Shown here: positions 42,631 through 52,137 of the stretch, piece by piece | How positions within the stretch are numbered: position 1 is the first letter of the stretch | Layout of the letters: every line of letters starts with the position of its first letter | Assembly (NCBI GenBank): GCA_900315565.1 | Contig: OMZS01000006.1 | Span: 1 to 64,000, forward strand | Length of the DNA stretch: 64,000 nt | DNA from: an uncultured Prevotellaceae bacterium | GTDB taxonomy: Bacteria > Bacteroidota > Bacteroidia > Bacteroidales > Bacteroidaceae | Direction of reading: 5' to 3' | Notes under the pieces: generated by a model | Told to the model about the DNA's origin: nothing | Database searches by the model: none | The model's input: only the letters and a program-made list of their open reading frames with translations | Made by a program: the position numbers and the translations under genes

Positions 42631-43347
42631 ATGAGCAACATACTGATAGACTATCAGAACGTGCAAATCTCGCACGACGACGAGTGCATTCTCACCGACG
42701 TGAACTTCCATGCCGAAGAAGGCGAGTTTATATATATCATCGGAAAGGTGGGCTCGGGCAAAAGCTCGCTGCTCAAAACCATCTACTGTGAGCTGGACAT
42801 CGACCAGGCCGACAAGGCAGAGGCACTCGGACGCAACCTGATGACCATCAGACGCAAGGACATTCCGTCGCTGCGCAAGGAAATGGGCATCATCTTTCAG
42901 GATTTCCAGCTGTTGCACGACCGAAGTGTAGAAAGAAACATGCAATTCGTTCTCCGCGCTACAGGATGGAAAAACAAGGCCGAAATCAGCGAGCGCATCG
43001 ATGAAGTACTCACCGATGTGGGAATGGCCGACAAAAAAGACAAGATGCCACACGAACTCTCGGGAGGCGAACAGCAGCGAATGGCCATTGCACGCGCCAT
43101 TCTGAACAAGCCAAAAGTGATTATCGCCGATGAGCCGACGGGAAATCTCGACCCCGAGACAGCCTCGAACATTGTGGGCCTGCTTAAGCAAATCAGCATG
43201 AGCGGTACAGCCGTGGTGATGAGCACGCACAATATTCCCATGCTCGACAAGTATCCCGGCATCGTTTACCGGTGCAAGGATAAAGCGGTCATCGATGTCA
43301 CCGCCGACTTCAACAAACTCGACCTCTCAGAGGACACCGAAGACTGA
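42631..43347 (+). CDS. ftsE: FtsE-like ABC transporter ATPase
   Basis: The 238-residue ATPase has a Walker A (GKVGSGKSS), Q-loop (IIFQDFQLL), signature ([16 protein letters not shown]), Walker B (VIIADEPTG) and H-loop (STHNIPML). The close match of the DFQLLxDRSVxxN segment is typical of FtsE. FtsE works with FtsX at the divisome to control peptidoglycan hydrolases, but no ftsX gene is adjacent. It sits between histidine and lysine genes and may be cotranscribed with them. An unrelated lipoprotein-export ATPase is a less likely alternative. Confidence 0.85.
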   Translation: MSNILIDYQNVQISHDDECILTDVNFHAEEGEFIYIIGKVGSGKSSLLKTIYCELDIDQADKAEALGRNLMTIRRKDIPSLRKEMGIIFQDFQLLHDRSVERNMQFVLRATGWKNKAEISERIDEVLTDVGMADKKDKMPHELSGGEQQRMAIARAILNKPKVIIADEPTGNLDPETASNIVGLLKQISMSGTAVVMSTHNIPMLDKYPGIVYRCKDKAVIDVTADFNKLDLSEDTED

Positions 43348-43464
43348 GTCGTTCATTCTGGATTCTATCTGAAAAGACAATGCTCTCACAGATTTGTTTC
43401 AGAAGGACCCCATAAGAGTACACCAATAAACAATATTAGAAAACAATTATAAAAAAACAACACG

Positions 43465-44796
43465 ATGATGAAAGTAATGAAATTTGGAGGAACTTCTGTT
43501 GGCTCGCCCGAGCGTATGAAGAATGTTTCCTCGCTGGTCACCAAATCGGGTGAACCCGTTTTCGTAGTGTTATCGGCCATGTCGGGAACCACCAATTCGC
43601 TGGTGGAGATTTCCGATTATCTCTACAAGAAAAATCCAGAAGGCGCCAATGAGGTCATCAACCGTCTGGAGCAGAAATACTACCAGCACGTAGAAGAGCT
43701 TTATAGCTCTGACGAATGGAAGCAAAACACCCGCGCATTCTTGCAGGAAGAGTTCCAATACTTGCGCTCGTTCACCAAAGAGCTGTTCACCAGCTTCGAA
43801 GAGAAGAACATTGTGGCACAGGGTGAAATCATCAGCACCAACATGATGACCAACTACATGAAGGAGCAAGGCATTGACGTGATTTTGCTTTCGGCACTCG
43901 ACTTTATGCGCACCGATAAAAACGCAGAGCCCGACCCCACTTACATCAAGGAAAAGCTCACCGCCATCATGAAAGAAAACGAGGGCCACTTGGTGTATAT
44001 CACGCAAGGATTCATCTGCCGCAATGCTTACGGTGAAGTAGATAACCTGCTTCGCGGCGGCAGCGACTACACGGCCTCGCTCATTGGTGCAGCCCTGAGT
44101 GCCGAGGAAATTCAGATTTGGACCGACATCGACGGCATGCACAACAACGACCCCCGCATTGTTGACCACACCGAGGCCGTGCGTCAGTTGCACTTCGAAG
44201 AGGCTGCCGAGCTGGCCTATTTCGGTGCCAAGATTCTCCACCCCACCTGCGTTCAACCTGCCAAGTATGCTGGAATCCCCGTGCGTCTGAAGAACACCAT
44301 GGAGCCCGACGCTCCCGGCACTATCATCGACAACGTCACCGTGAGGGGCAAAATCAAGGCCGTGGCTGCCAAGGACAACATCACCGCCATTAAAATCAAG
44401 TCGAGCCGCATGTTGTTGGCTACAGGTTTCCTGCGCAAAGTGTTCGAAATATTCGAAAGCTATCAGACAGCCATCGACATGATTGCCACCTCTGAGGTGG
44501 GTGTCTCGATGAGTATCGACAACGATGCTCATCTGAACGAAATTGTTGACGAGCTGAAGAAATACGGCACGGTGACTGTTGATTCCGACATGTGCATCAT
44601 CTGTGTCGTGGGCGATCTCGACTGGAGCAATGTTGGTTTCGAAACCATTACCACCGACGCCATGAAGGATATTCCCGTGCGCATGATTTCATACGGTGGC
44701 AGCAACTACAACATTTCGTTCCTCATTCGCGAGGCCGACAAGAAGCGCGCCTTGCAGAACCTGAGTGACCAGCTGTTCAACAAAGTGAAAAGCTGA
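43465..44796 (+). CDS. lysC: Aspartate kinase
   Basis: The 443-residue product starts MMKVMKFGGTSVGSPERM, the amino-acid-kinase N-terminal motif. It contains TQGFICRNAYGEVDNLLRGGSDYTA and WTDIDGMHNNDPRIV, followed by two ACT domains (~300-440) for feedback control. It is monofunctional, without a homoserine dehydrogenase part. It phosphorylates aspartate in the first step to lysine, threonine and methionine. The neighbouring lysA gene suggests a lysine/diaminopimelate role. Confidence 0.96.
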   Translation: MMKVMKFGGTSVGSPERMKNVSSLVTKSGEPVFVVLSAMSGTTNSLVEISDYLYKKNPEGANEVINRLEQKYYQHVEELYSSDEWKQNTRAFLQEEFQYLRSFTKELFTSFEEKNIVAQGEIISTNMMTNYMKEQGIDVILLSALDFMRTDKNAEPDPTYIKEKLTAIMKENEGHLVYITQGFICRNAYGEVDNLLRGGSDYTASLIGAALSAEEIQIWTDIDGMHNNDPRIVDHTEAVRQLHFEEAAELAYFGAKILHPTCVQPAKYAGIPVRLKNTMEPDAPGTIIDNVTVRGKIKAVAAKDNITAIKIKSSRMLLATGFLRKVFEIFESYQTAIDMIATSEVGVSMSIDNDAHLNEIVDELKKYGTVTVDSDMCIICVVGDLDWSNVGFETITTDAMKDIPVRMISYGGSNYNISFLIREADKKRALQNLSDQLFNKVKS

Positions 44797-44863
44797 GACA
44801 GCAGATTGCCCGCCTTGCAACAAGCAACCCAACACAGACACAAACACAACAACAAAAAGAAAG

Positions 44864-46021
44864 ATGAAAGGGAAATTTCCTACAGAACAATTTCAGGGCA
44901 TGGAGACGCCCTTCTACTTTTACGACACGCGAGTGCTACGCGACACGTTAAGCAGCATCAGGCAAGAACTGGGCAAGCACGACAACTGGCATGTCCACTA
45001 CGCCGTGAAAGCCAACGCCAACCCCAAGGTGCTGAACATTATCCGTGAAGCCGGATTTGGAGTCGATTGCGTCAGCGGCGGCGAGATTGAGGCATCGCTA
45101 AAAGCAGGCTTCCCCGCTTCGAAAATCGTGTTTGCGGGGGTCGGCAAAAGCGACTGGGAAATCAACATTGGCCTCGACAGCAACATTTTTTGCTTCAACG
45201 TGGAAAGCATTCCCGAGCTTGAAGTCATCAATGGTCTGGCCGCAGAAAAAAGAAAGGTGGCCCGAGTGGCCTTCCGACTGAATCCCAACGTTGGTGCTCA
45301 CACGCACGCCAATATCACCACGGGGCTGGCCGAAAACAAGTTTGGCATTGCCATGCGCGACATGGTGAGCATTATTGAGCATGCTCAGCAACTGGAAAAC
45401 GTCGCTGTGGTGGGACTTCATTTCCACATAGGCAGCCAAATTCTTGACATGGGCGACTTTGAGGCACTCTGCAACCGTGTCAACGATCTACAAGACGAGC
45501 TCGACCGCCACCACATCCGGTTGGAGCACATCAACGTTGGCGGCGGTCTGGGTGTTGACTACCAGCACCCCAACCGCGTGCCGTTGCCCGATTTCAAGGC
45601 CTACTTCGACACCTACGCAAAGAAGCTGAAGCTTCGCTCAGGGCAGACACTTCATTTTGAGTTAGGACGTGCTGTAGTGGCTCAATGCGGTTCGCTGATT
45701 ACGCGCACTCTGTACGTAAAAGAAGGAGCCTTCAAAAAATTTGCCATCGTGGATGCCGGATTCACCGACCTCATCCGCCCGGCGCTCTATCAGGCATATC
45801 ACAAGATTGAAAACATCACCAGCGAAGAGCCCGTGGAGGCATACGACGTGGTGGGTCCCATTTGCGAATCGACCGATGTCTTTGCCAAGCAAACCGACCT
45901 GAACGGTGTGCGCCGTGGCGACTTGTTGGCTATACGCTCTGCCGGAGCCTACGGCGAAATCATGGCCAGCCAGTACAACTGCCGAAAACTGCCGAAAGGT
46001 TATATCACTGAAGAATTTTAG
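44864..46021 (+). CDS. lysA: Diaminopimelate decarboxylase
   Basis: The 385-residue fold-type III PLP enzyme has the PLP lysine in VHYAVKANANPKVL and LHFHIGSQI for phosphate binding. It also shows VGPICESTDVF with the catalytic Cys and AGAYGEIMASQYN near the end. It converts meso-diaminopimelate to lysine. It lies 67 nt after lysC. The next gene starts 1 nt behind its stop codon. Confidence 0.95.
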   Translation: MKGKFPTEQFQGMETPFYFYDTRVLRDTLSSIRQELGKHDNWHVHYAVKANANPKVLNIIREAGFGVDCVSGGEIEASLKAGFPASKIVFAGVGKSDWEINIGLDSNIFCFNVESIPELEVINGLAAEKRKVARVAFRLNPNVGAHTHANITTGLAENKFGIAMRDMVSIIEHAQQLENVAVVGLHFHIGSQILDMGDFEALCNRVNDLQDELDRHHIRLEHINVGGGLGVDYQHPNRVPLPDFKAYFDTYAKKLKLRSGQTLHFELGRAVVAQCGSLITRTLYVKEGAFKKFAIVDAGFTDLIRPALYQAYHKIENITSEEPVEAYDVVGPICESTDVFAKQTDLNGVRRGDLLAIRSAGAYGEIMASQYNCRKLPKGYITEEF

Positions 46022-46022
46022 C

Positions 46023-46604
46023 ATGACAAACGAAAACACATCTATCGTCATTATCGACCATAACGACGCCGCAAAACTGGAAAATGCCATCCGTGAGCAT
46101 CTTTCAGTTCATAACGACAACGAGCAGGTTCAGAACGAAAACAGTCAGAACGAAACCATTATTGTGGTTGATAAAGGCAAGAAAGAGTCGGAGGAACTGC
46201 TGGAGCGCATGAAGCCGCAGTTCCCCGACATTCATATTACGTTTGTACCCGACTCTTCGCGTCGCATGAGCGACCAAAAAATAGCCATCCTTTTAGGAGT
46301 GAGAGCCGCCTCGAACGACCGCATTGAACTCATCGACACGCTTTATCGAGGTTTTTCATCTTTCCGCCAGTTTTCGTGCATGCAGCGCCACCGTAGCCTG
46401 AGCCGGCGCGGTGGTGGTTTCGATTTTGAGATGAACGAGGACGCGCTCTTTTTCAGCAAGTCAAAATTTCTTAAACGCGACGCTTTCGAAAAGAACATCA
46501 GCTTCATTCACTCGTGCTACGAGCCGCCCAGCGGCCAATTTGCCAAACGCTGTTGGATGCGTGTGAAGTACGTGCTTCATAAGTGCCACCTCTATCCTGC
46601 ATAA
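46023..46604 (+). CDS. Short GT2-like glycosyltransferase family protein
   Basis: The start is the ATG at 46023, directly behind lysA. The product has 193 residues. It reads SIVIIDHNDAAKLENAI, a TIIVVDKG strand and ITFVPDSSRRMSDQKIAILLGVRAASND, a pattern seen in short Bacteroidetes GT2-like proteins. The usual DxD motif and the acceptor-binding half are poorly represented, so activity is doubtful. It is paired with a GT4-like gene 33 nt downstream. A cell-envelope glycan role is possible. Confidence 0.6.
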   Translation: MTNENTSIVIIDHNDAAKLENAIREHLSVHNDNEQVQNENSQNETIIVVDKGKKESEELLERMKPQFPDIHITFVPDSSRRMSDQKIAILLGVRAASNDRIELIDTLYRGFSSFRQFSCMQRHRSLSRRGGGFDFEMNEDALFFSKSKFLKRDAFEKNISFIHSCYEPPSGQFAKRCWMRVKYVLHKCHLYPA

Positions 46605-46637
46605 TAATAGTCTGCTACCCATAGCCTTGTTTGCGCC

Positions 46638-47786
46638 ATGAAAATTCTGCATTTCATATCGCCCTCCGACATCGGAGACAATTACACCACCATCTATGCT
46701 TCGACACTTGTCGAAAGCATGAAAAGTGTGGCCGAAGTCATGCTCATCAACGCAAACACACAGCCCGGCACTACTTATAAAAAGCAAGCCGAAGAATTTG
46801 CACCCGAAATTGTGCATATCCACACGTGTTGGGATATGTCGTCGGCGCAAATGGCCAAATGGGCGCACAGCCACAACATGCCCGTTGTGCTCTCGCCTCA
46901 CGGAAAGCTGGAGCCATGGATTGTCGACGAAAGGTATCTGCACGAGAAACTCCCAAAACTGCTGCTCTATCAGCACGAAATGATTTGCAATGCCGATGCC
47001 ATTGTTGTGACGGGCGACATGGAACTGCAAGCGCTGAACACTCTCTCGTGGAACGAGCGATTGAAAAACAAGCGGCCCTGGAACGACCGCCTGTGCGTCA
47101 TCAAGAACGCCATCACGAGCAACGATATCAGCATCCAACAAATGGCTGAGCAAACGCTGCGCCTTTACCGGAAAGTAATTGACAGCAATGCTGGAATGCT
47201 AATGAGCAATGAGGCCCGCGAGGCCGAAAACGGACTGCTGAGAGCAGGCATAGCACGCTCGGCCAACAGCAACACCATTACTCCCGAGCAGACAGAAATC
47301 ATCAGAAACCTTGACTCCGAATCGTGGCGCAAGCTGCTGATTCACGCAGCCGATGAAGACGTTTTGCACCTGATAAAAAAAGGAGTGCAAAACATGCAAT
47401 TTATAGCCCCCGACATCGTTATTGAGAATATAGACCGCTTTGCGCAGCGGCTCCCCAAGTCGAAAGGACAACTGGAGCGCGAAAAAGTGGCCGATAAAAC
47501 CATGCGCGCCGACTTCAAGTCGTGGGAAGAATACCATTCGCCCAGCGTAGAAATGGATTTCTGCCGCATGATGGCCAACACTCAGTACGAAATGCGAAGA
47601 GCCACGCTCAGTCTGCGCCACCTGGCTGAAATCTATGAGCAGATGCGCTACACCGACATGGATGAAGAGCTGGTGGCGAGCATACTGAAAGACACGCGCC
47701 TATATGATTTTGCACAACAGCTGCAAGAAACACTCGCTCAGCGGCTAGGACTTACCGAAGGATTCATGCCGCTTCCGCAGAAATAA
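46638..47786 (+). CDS. GT4-like protein with helical C-terminal part
   Basis: The 382-residue product starts like GT-B glycosyltransferases: MKILHFISPSDIGDNYTTIYA, VHIHTCWDMSSAQMAKWAHSHNMPVVLSPHGKLEPWIVD and ADAIVVTGDMELQAL (residues 1-~155). The second Rossmann domain with the nucleotide-sugar E-x7-E motif is not seen. Instead there are ~220 mainly helical, charged residues. It may be a degenerate or specialised enzyme working with the short GT2-like protein encoded just upstream. Confidence 0.6.
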   Translation: MKILHFISPSDIGDNYTTIYASTLVESMKSVAEVMLINANTQPGTTYKKQAEEFAPEIVHIHTCWDMSSAQMAKWAHSHNMPVVLSPHGKLEPWIVDERYLHEKLPKLLLYQHEMICNADAIVVTGDMELQALNTLSWNERLKNKRPWNDRLCVIKNAITSNDISIQQMAEQTLRLYRKVIDSNAGMLMSNEAREAENGLLRAGIARSANSNTITPEQTEIIRNLDSESWRKLLIHAADEDVLHLIKKGVQNMQFIAPDIVIENIDRFAQRLPKSKGQLEREKVADKTMRADFKSWEEYHSPSVEMDFCRMMANTQYEMRRATLSLRHLAEIYEQMRYTDMDEELVASILKDTRLYDFAQQLQETLAQRLGLTEGFMPLPQK

Positions 47787-47835
47787 CCGTTCGAAGAAAA
47801 ACCAGAAGAAACCTTTTATAACCCCAAAATAATAT

Positions 47836-49815
47836 ATGGAATACAACGAAGAAAAAGACTTGAGATACTTGCTGCTCCTATCGCAATCGTTCCCCACAAT
47901 TGCCGACGCAAGTACCGAAATCATCAATCTGCAAGCCATCCTCAACCTGCCCAAAGGCACCGAACACTTTTTGGCCGACATACACGGCGAGTATGAGGCT
48001 TTTCAGCACGTGCTGAAAAACGCTTCGGGCAACATCAAGCGCAAGGTTCACGAGATTTTTGGCAACGAACTTCGAGAAGCCGAAATGCGCGAACTGTGTA
48101 CTCTCATTTATTATCCGGAGCAAAAACTGGAAATCATAAAAAACACCGAAGAAGACCTGGAAGACTGGTGTCAGATAACGCTCAACCGACTGGTGCGCGT
48201 GTGCCGCGACGTTTCGAGCAAATACACACGCTCGAAAGTGCGCAAAACGCTGCCGCCAGAATTCTCTTATATCATACAGGAGTTGCTCCACGAGCGTACC
48301 GACGACCAGAACAAAGCGGCCTACGTGAACGGCATTATTCAGGCCATCATCGCCACAGGACGTACCAACGACTTCATCATCGCCCTGGCCAACGTCATTC
48401 AGCGGCTCGCCATCGATTATCTGCACATACTCGGCGACATTTACGACCGAGGCCCTGGCGCGCACATCATCATGGACACCATGGCCACCTACAAGCACTG
48501 GGACATTCAGTGGGGCAACCACGACATTCTGTGGATGGGAGCCAGCGCGGGCAACGACGCCTGCATCTGCAACGTCATCCGTCTTTCGCTACGCTACGCC
48601 AATCTCACAACGCTTGAGGAAGGCTACGGCATCAACCTGATTCCGCTCGCTACCTTTGCCATGGAAACTTACGGCGACGACCCCTGCGAGGAATTCATTC
48701 CCAAGCTGCAAGGCGAGAACACGCGCATGGACGAGAAAACCGTGCGCCTGACAGCCCTCATGCACAAGGCCATTGCCGTTATTCAGTTTAAGAAAGAAGC
48801 CGAAATCATCGGCCGACACCCCGAATGGAAGATGGACGACCGCTGTCTGTTCAACCATGTTGACTACGAGCGCGGCATCTGCACCATCGGCGGCAAGGAG
48901 TACGAAATGCGCAGCTGCCACTTCCCTACCATCGACCCTGCCAACCCCAACAAGCTCACTCCCGAAGAAGAGCAGCTCATGCAGAAGCTGCACCACTCCT
49001 TCCGCGTCAGCGAGAAACTGCAGAAACACATGCGCATCATTCGCGGCCACGGCTGCATGTACGCCATCTACAACAACAACCTGCTCTTCCATGCCTCCGT
49101 GCCTCTCAACGACGACGGCACTCTGAAAGAAGTGGAGCTCTACGGCGGAAAGAAATACAGCGGCATGGAGCTGATGCACAACACCGGCATGATTATCCGC
49201 TCGGCATTCACGAGCGACTCTACTGCCGACGAGCGCCGCTTCGCCATCGACTATTTCCTTTACCTCTGGTGCGGTCCCGACTCCATTCTTTTCGACAAAT
49301 CGAAGATGGCCACCTTCGAACGCTATTTCCTCAAAGACAAAACCACCTTCAAAGAAGAGAAAGGCAACTACTTCAAGCTGCGCGACAACGAGGAAGTGTG
49401 CGACCGCATTCTCGATGCCTTTGGCGTTTCGGGCCCCAACCGACACATTATCAACGGACACGTGCCCGTGCATGCCGCCGAGGGCGAAAACCCCATCAAG
49501 GCCAACGGCAAGCTCATGGTCATCGACGGCGGATTCTCGCAAGCCTACCACAAGGAGACGGGCATTGCCGGTTACACGCTGGTTTATCACAGCCGCGGTT
49601 TCCAACTTGTGCAGCACGAGCACTTCAGCAGCGCCGCCGACGCCATTCAGCGAGGCACCGACATCAAGAGCACCACGCAAATCGTTGAAATGGCCAACCG
49701 TCGCATGCTTGTGGCTGACACCGACAAAGGAGCCGAACTCCGTCAGCAAGTTGCCGACTTGCAAAAACTCCTCTACGCCTACCGCCACGGCATCATTAAG
49801 GAGAAACGGCCGTAA
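47836..49815 (+). CDS. fbp: Fructose-1,6-bisphosphatase class III
   Basis: The 659-residue product has the metallophosphoesterase motifs EHFLADIHGEYEAF, HILGDIYDRGPGAH and WGNHDILWMGA, and NGHVPVHAAEGENP later. This is the Mn-dependent class III enzyme found in Firmicutes and Bacteroidetes (~640-670 residues). It hydrolyses fructose-1,6-bisphosphate in gluconeogenesis. It ends the long plus-strand run and is followed by a 12-bp-stem terminator. Confidence 0.97.
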   Translation: MEYNEEKDLRYLLLLSQSFPTIADASTEIINLQAILNLPKGTEHFLADIHGEYEAFQHVLKNASGNIKRKVHEIFGNELREAEMRELCTLIYYPEQKLEIIKNTEEDLEDWCQITLNRLVRVCRDVSSKYTRSKVRKTLPPEFSYIIQELLHERTDDQNKAAYVNGIIQAIIATGRTNDFIIALANVIQRLAIDYLHILGDIYDRGPGAHIIMDTMATYKHWDIQWGNHDILWMGASAGNDACICNVIRLSLRYANLTTLEEGYGINLIPLATFAMETYGDDPCEEFIPKLQGENTRMDEKTVRLTALMHKAIAVIQFKKEAEIIGRHPEWKMDDRCLFNHVDYERGICTIGGKEYEMRSCHFPTIDPANPNKLTPEEEQLMQKLHHSFRVSEKLQKHMRIIRGHGCMYAIYNNNLLFHASVPLNDDGTLKEVELYGGKKYSGMELMHNTGMIIRSAFTSDSTADERRFAIDYFLYLWCGPDSILFDKSKMATFERYFLKDKTTFKEEKGNYFKLRDNEEVCDRILDAFGVSGPNRHIINGHVPVHAAEGENPIKANGKLMVIDGGFSQAYHKETGIAGYTLVYHSRGFQLVQHEHFSSAADAIQRGTDIKSTTQIVEMANRRMLVADTDKGAELRQQVADLQKLLYAYRHGIIKEKRP

Positions 49816-49832
49816 AAGGCCTATTCACAAAC

Positions 49833-49878
49833 ATAGCGTCGAGAGATATGATTTTATTTCTCGACGCTATTTTTTTTC
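49833..49878 (+). terminator. Strong terminator after fbp
   Basis: ATAGCGTCGAGA (49833-49844) and TCTCGACGCTAT (49859-49870) form a perfect 12-bp stem followed by eight T residues. Confidence 0.95.
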
Positions 49879-50336
49879 TCACGACATTTTGTTTTTATCT
49901 CACAACGTTACGATTGAATTTTCTAGAAAATTTTGTGATAACGCCGTGAGTTTTTTTCGTAAAGCATTGCTTTGTGGAAATAATGTCGGGAGACAGATGA
50001 TAATTCTCTAGTCTGGATTATTCATTCTTTCCGATGCGCCAGCCTCTCCCCGCCCATGTAGGGGCGGGGTGGCCGTAGGCCGGGGCGGGGTCAGTTTTAT
50101 TTCGCAAAATAGCAATATTACAGACCCCACCCCTTACCCCTCCCCTTAAGGGGAGGGGAGCTGCTTCCGCCTTGTGGCACTATGAATAATATAGGCTAGA
50201 GAATTATGAGGCAACACTGAGGATTGCTGACGACATTGCGACGACTATAACGGCAGAAGGCCACTTTGCGAGTGCAAAGTGGCCTTCTGTGTTAGGGAAA
50301 TGGAGCCAGCAGAAAGGTTCTGCTGGTGCAACCGTG
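49879..50336. other. Repeat-rich intergenic region between fbp and the DUF3127 gene
   Basis: No gene is supported. A 16-nt palindrome AATTTTCTAGAAAATT (49917-49932) lies within a CTCAC...GTGAG pair. C/G-rich inverted repeats (CCCCGCCC/GGGGCGGGG and CCCCTCCCC/GGGGAGGGG) occupy 50040-50160. A perfect 15-bp hairpin is at 50255-50288. Confidence 0.75.
50255..50288. other. Perfect 15-bp hairpin with GAGT loop
   Basis: AGAAGGCCACTTTGC pairs with GCAAAGTGGCCTTCT around a 4-nt loop, 49 nt beyond the end of the DUF3127 gene. No T run follows on either strand, so it is not a classical terminator. It may still protect or end the minus-strand transcript. Confidence 0.75.
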
Positions 50337-50789
50337 TTAGAAGGGCAGGTCGTCGGCGCTGCCGCCGTTGTCCTGAGCCGGTGGAAAAGGAGCTGTGGCC
50401 CCACCCTGCGGGGCTGCGGGCTGGGCAGGCTGTGCTGCGTTGGCGATGGGAGCATCCATGGATGGTGGCGGCGGGAATGCGCCGGGCATGGGCTGCTGGC
50501 CCTGTGCGGCATACTGTGCGGGATCCACCTGGCGCACGTCGTAAGCGCGAATACTGTTGAACCAGCGGCCATTGTATTCGCGGGCATCGATGTCGAAGAA
50601 GACGAGCACTTCCTGGCCCAACTGAATATTAAAACGGCTAAGGCGGTCTTCACCAAAAACGGAGAACACCATTTTATGGGGGAAACTCTCGTGAGTCTCA
50701 ATCACGAAGTCCTTGGCTTTCCATTCACCACGAGCCGACGTACCGCTGCGTTCAGGGGTCTCGGCTATTACTCTACCTTGCATTTCCAT
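50337..50789 (-). CDS. DUF3127 (SSB-like OB-fold) protein with an SSB-type acidic tail
   Basis: The start is the ATG at 50787-50789 or the one at 50781-50783 (MEMQGRVIAETPERSG); the longer upstream frame runs through the promoter region. The product has 150 residues. Residues ~1-95 match DUF3127 (GEWKAKDFVIETHESFPHKMVFSVFGEDRLSRF, VFFDIDAREYNGRWFNSIRAYDV). A Pro/Ala/Gln-rich flexible linker then ends in SADDLPF, the acidic tip by which SSB proteins recruit partners. A DNA-binding role is therefore likely. It is divergent from dnaN. Confidence 0.85.
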   Translation of the reverse strand: MEMQGRVIAETPERSGTSARGEWKAKDFVIETHESFPHKMVFSVFGEDRLSRFNIQLGQEVLVFFDIDAREYNGRWFNSIRAYDVRQVDPAQYAAQGQQPMPGAFPPPPSMDAPIANAAQPAQPAAPQGGATAPFPPAQDNGGSADDLPF

Positions 50790-50893
50790 AGTCTGTAAAT
50801 ACGTTATAATGTGTTTAAATGTTTGATTGATTACTTTTTTCGATTGCGAAATTACTAAAATAGTTCTAATTTCAAAAACTTTTTCGGCTATTT

Positions 50894-50925
50894 TTTGTTT
50901 TTGCCACACCTTTTTTGTATTTTTG
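50894..50925 (+). promoter_or_regulatory. Promoter of dnaN
   Basis: TTTG (50894-50897) and TATTTTTG (50918-50925) are 20 nt apart, with the dnaN start 47 nt downstream. Confidence 0.8.
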
Positions 50926-50971
50926 TATCCAATATCGACAGTCAAAAATATTAACGTTAAAATAAATACTC

Positions 50972-52096
50972 ATGAGATTTACATTATCCAGCTCGGCTCT
51001 TAACAGCCGTCTATCAACTCTTTCGAGAGTCATCAACAACAAGAACAGCCTTCCGATTCTCGACTGTTTTCTCTTCGAAGTACTTGGTAATCAGCTTACT
51101 GTCACTGCTTCTGACAGCGAGACCGTTATGAAAACCAGCATCTTGCTCGACAATGTGGAGGGCGAGGGCAACTTTGCCGTGCAGAGCCGCACCATTCTCG
51201 ATGCCGTGAAAGAACTGCCCGAGCAGCCGCTGACGCTCGACATCGACATGGACAATTATACCATCAAAGTGATTTACCAGAACGGTATCTACAACTTCAC
51301 TGCCCAGGGACCCGACGAGTATCCGCGCACACAGGCCATGCCCGAAGGCGCCAACGTGATAACCATTAACAGCGAGGTGCTCAGCAACAATATCAACCGC
51401 ACGCTCTTCGCCACGGCTCAAGACGAGCTGCGCCCCGTGATGAACGGCATTTACTTCGACCTCACCAACGAGGCACTGGCCATTGTGGCCAGCGACGGCC
51501 ATAAGCTGGTCCGCAACAAGAATTTCGCCATCAGCAGCGAGCAGCCCGCAGCATTCATCCTGCCCAAGAAACCAGCCACGCTGCTCAAGAATGTGCTGCA
51601 AAAAGACGGAGGCGACGTGGTGATTCGCTTCGACGAGCGCAACGCCGAAATCAGTTTCGAAGATAGTGTGCTCACTTGCCGTCTGATAGAGGGCCGCTAT
51701 CCCAACTACAACTCGGTGATACCGCAGGACAATCCTAACCAAATCACCATCGACCGCCGCGCCATGCTGGGAGCCTTGCGCCGCGTGCTGCCCTTTGCCA
51801 GCGACAGCAGCCAGTTGGTGCGCCTCCGCATTGATGCGGGCAAGCTGACGCTCTCGTCGGAGGACATCGATTTCTCGACCAGCGCCAAGGAAGAAATCAC
51901 CTGCGACTACACCGGCATTCCCATGAGCATTGGCTTCAAGGGTTCGTCGCTCAGCGAGATTCTCAACAACCTCACCAGCGAGCAAGTAATCATCGAACTG
52001 GCCGACCCAAGCCGTGCCGGACTCATCGTTCCCAGCGAGCAGCCCGAAAACGAGGATGTGCTGATGCTCATCATGCCGATGTTGCTCAACGACTAA
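50972..52096 (+). CDS. dnaN: DNA polymerase III beta subunit (sliding clamp)
   Basis: The 374-residue product has the three clamp domains. Typical segments are NNKNSLPILDCFLFEV, QDELRPVMNGIYFDLTNEALAIVASDGHKLV, VIRFDERNAEISFED, EGRYPNYNSVIPQDNP and the C-terminal LMLIMPMLLND. It forms the dimeric ring that tethers the polymerase. It is followed by an exonuclease gene 41 nt downstream. There is no dnaA gene here, so the usual origin context is absent. Confidence 0.97.
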   Translation: MRFTLSSSALNSRLSTLSRVINNKNSLPILDCFLFEVLGNQLTVTASDSETVMKTSILLDNVEGEGNFAVQSRTILDAVKELPEQPLTLDIDMDNYTIKVIYQNGIYNFTAQGPDEYPRTQAMPEGANVITINSEVLSNNINRTLFATAQDELRPVMNGIYFDLTNEALAIVASDGHKLVRNKNFAISSEQPAAFILPKKPATLLKNVLQKDGGDVVIRFDERNAEISFEDSVLTCRLIEGRYPNYNSVIPQDNPNQITIDRRAMLGALRRVLPFASDSSQLVRLRIDAGKLTLSSEDIDFSTSAKEEITCDYTGIPMSIGFKGSSLSEILNNLTSEQVIIELADPSRAGLIVPSEQPENEDVLMLIMPMLLND

Positions 52097-52137
52097 TAAA
52101 CAGACATTTGACCATTGATAATTGAAAGTAACAGTTA

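Noticed and set aside
50204..50701. 165-codon minus-strand frame overlapping the DUF3127 gene
   Set aside because: Another frame of the Pro/Ala-rich linker; the DUF3127 frame has clear homology and the SSB tail.
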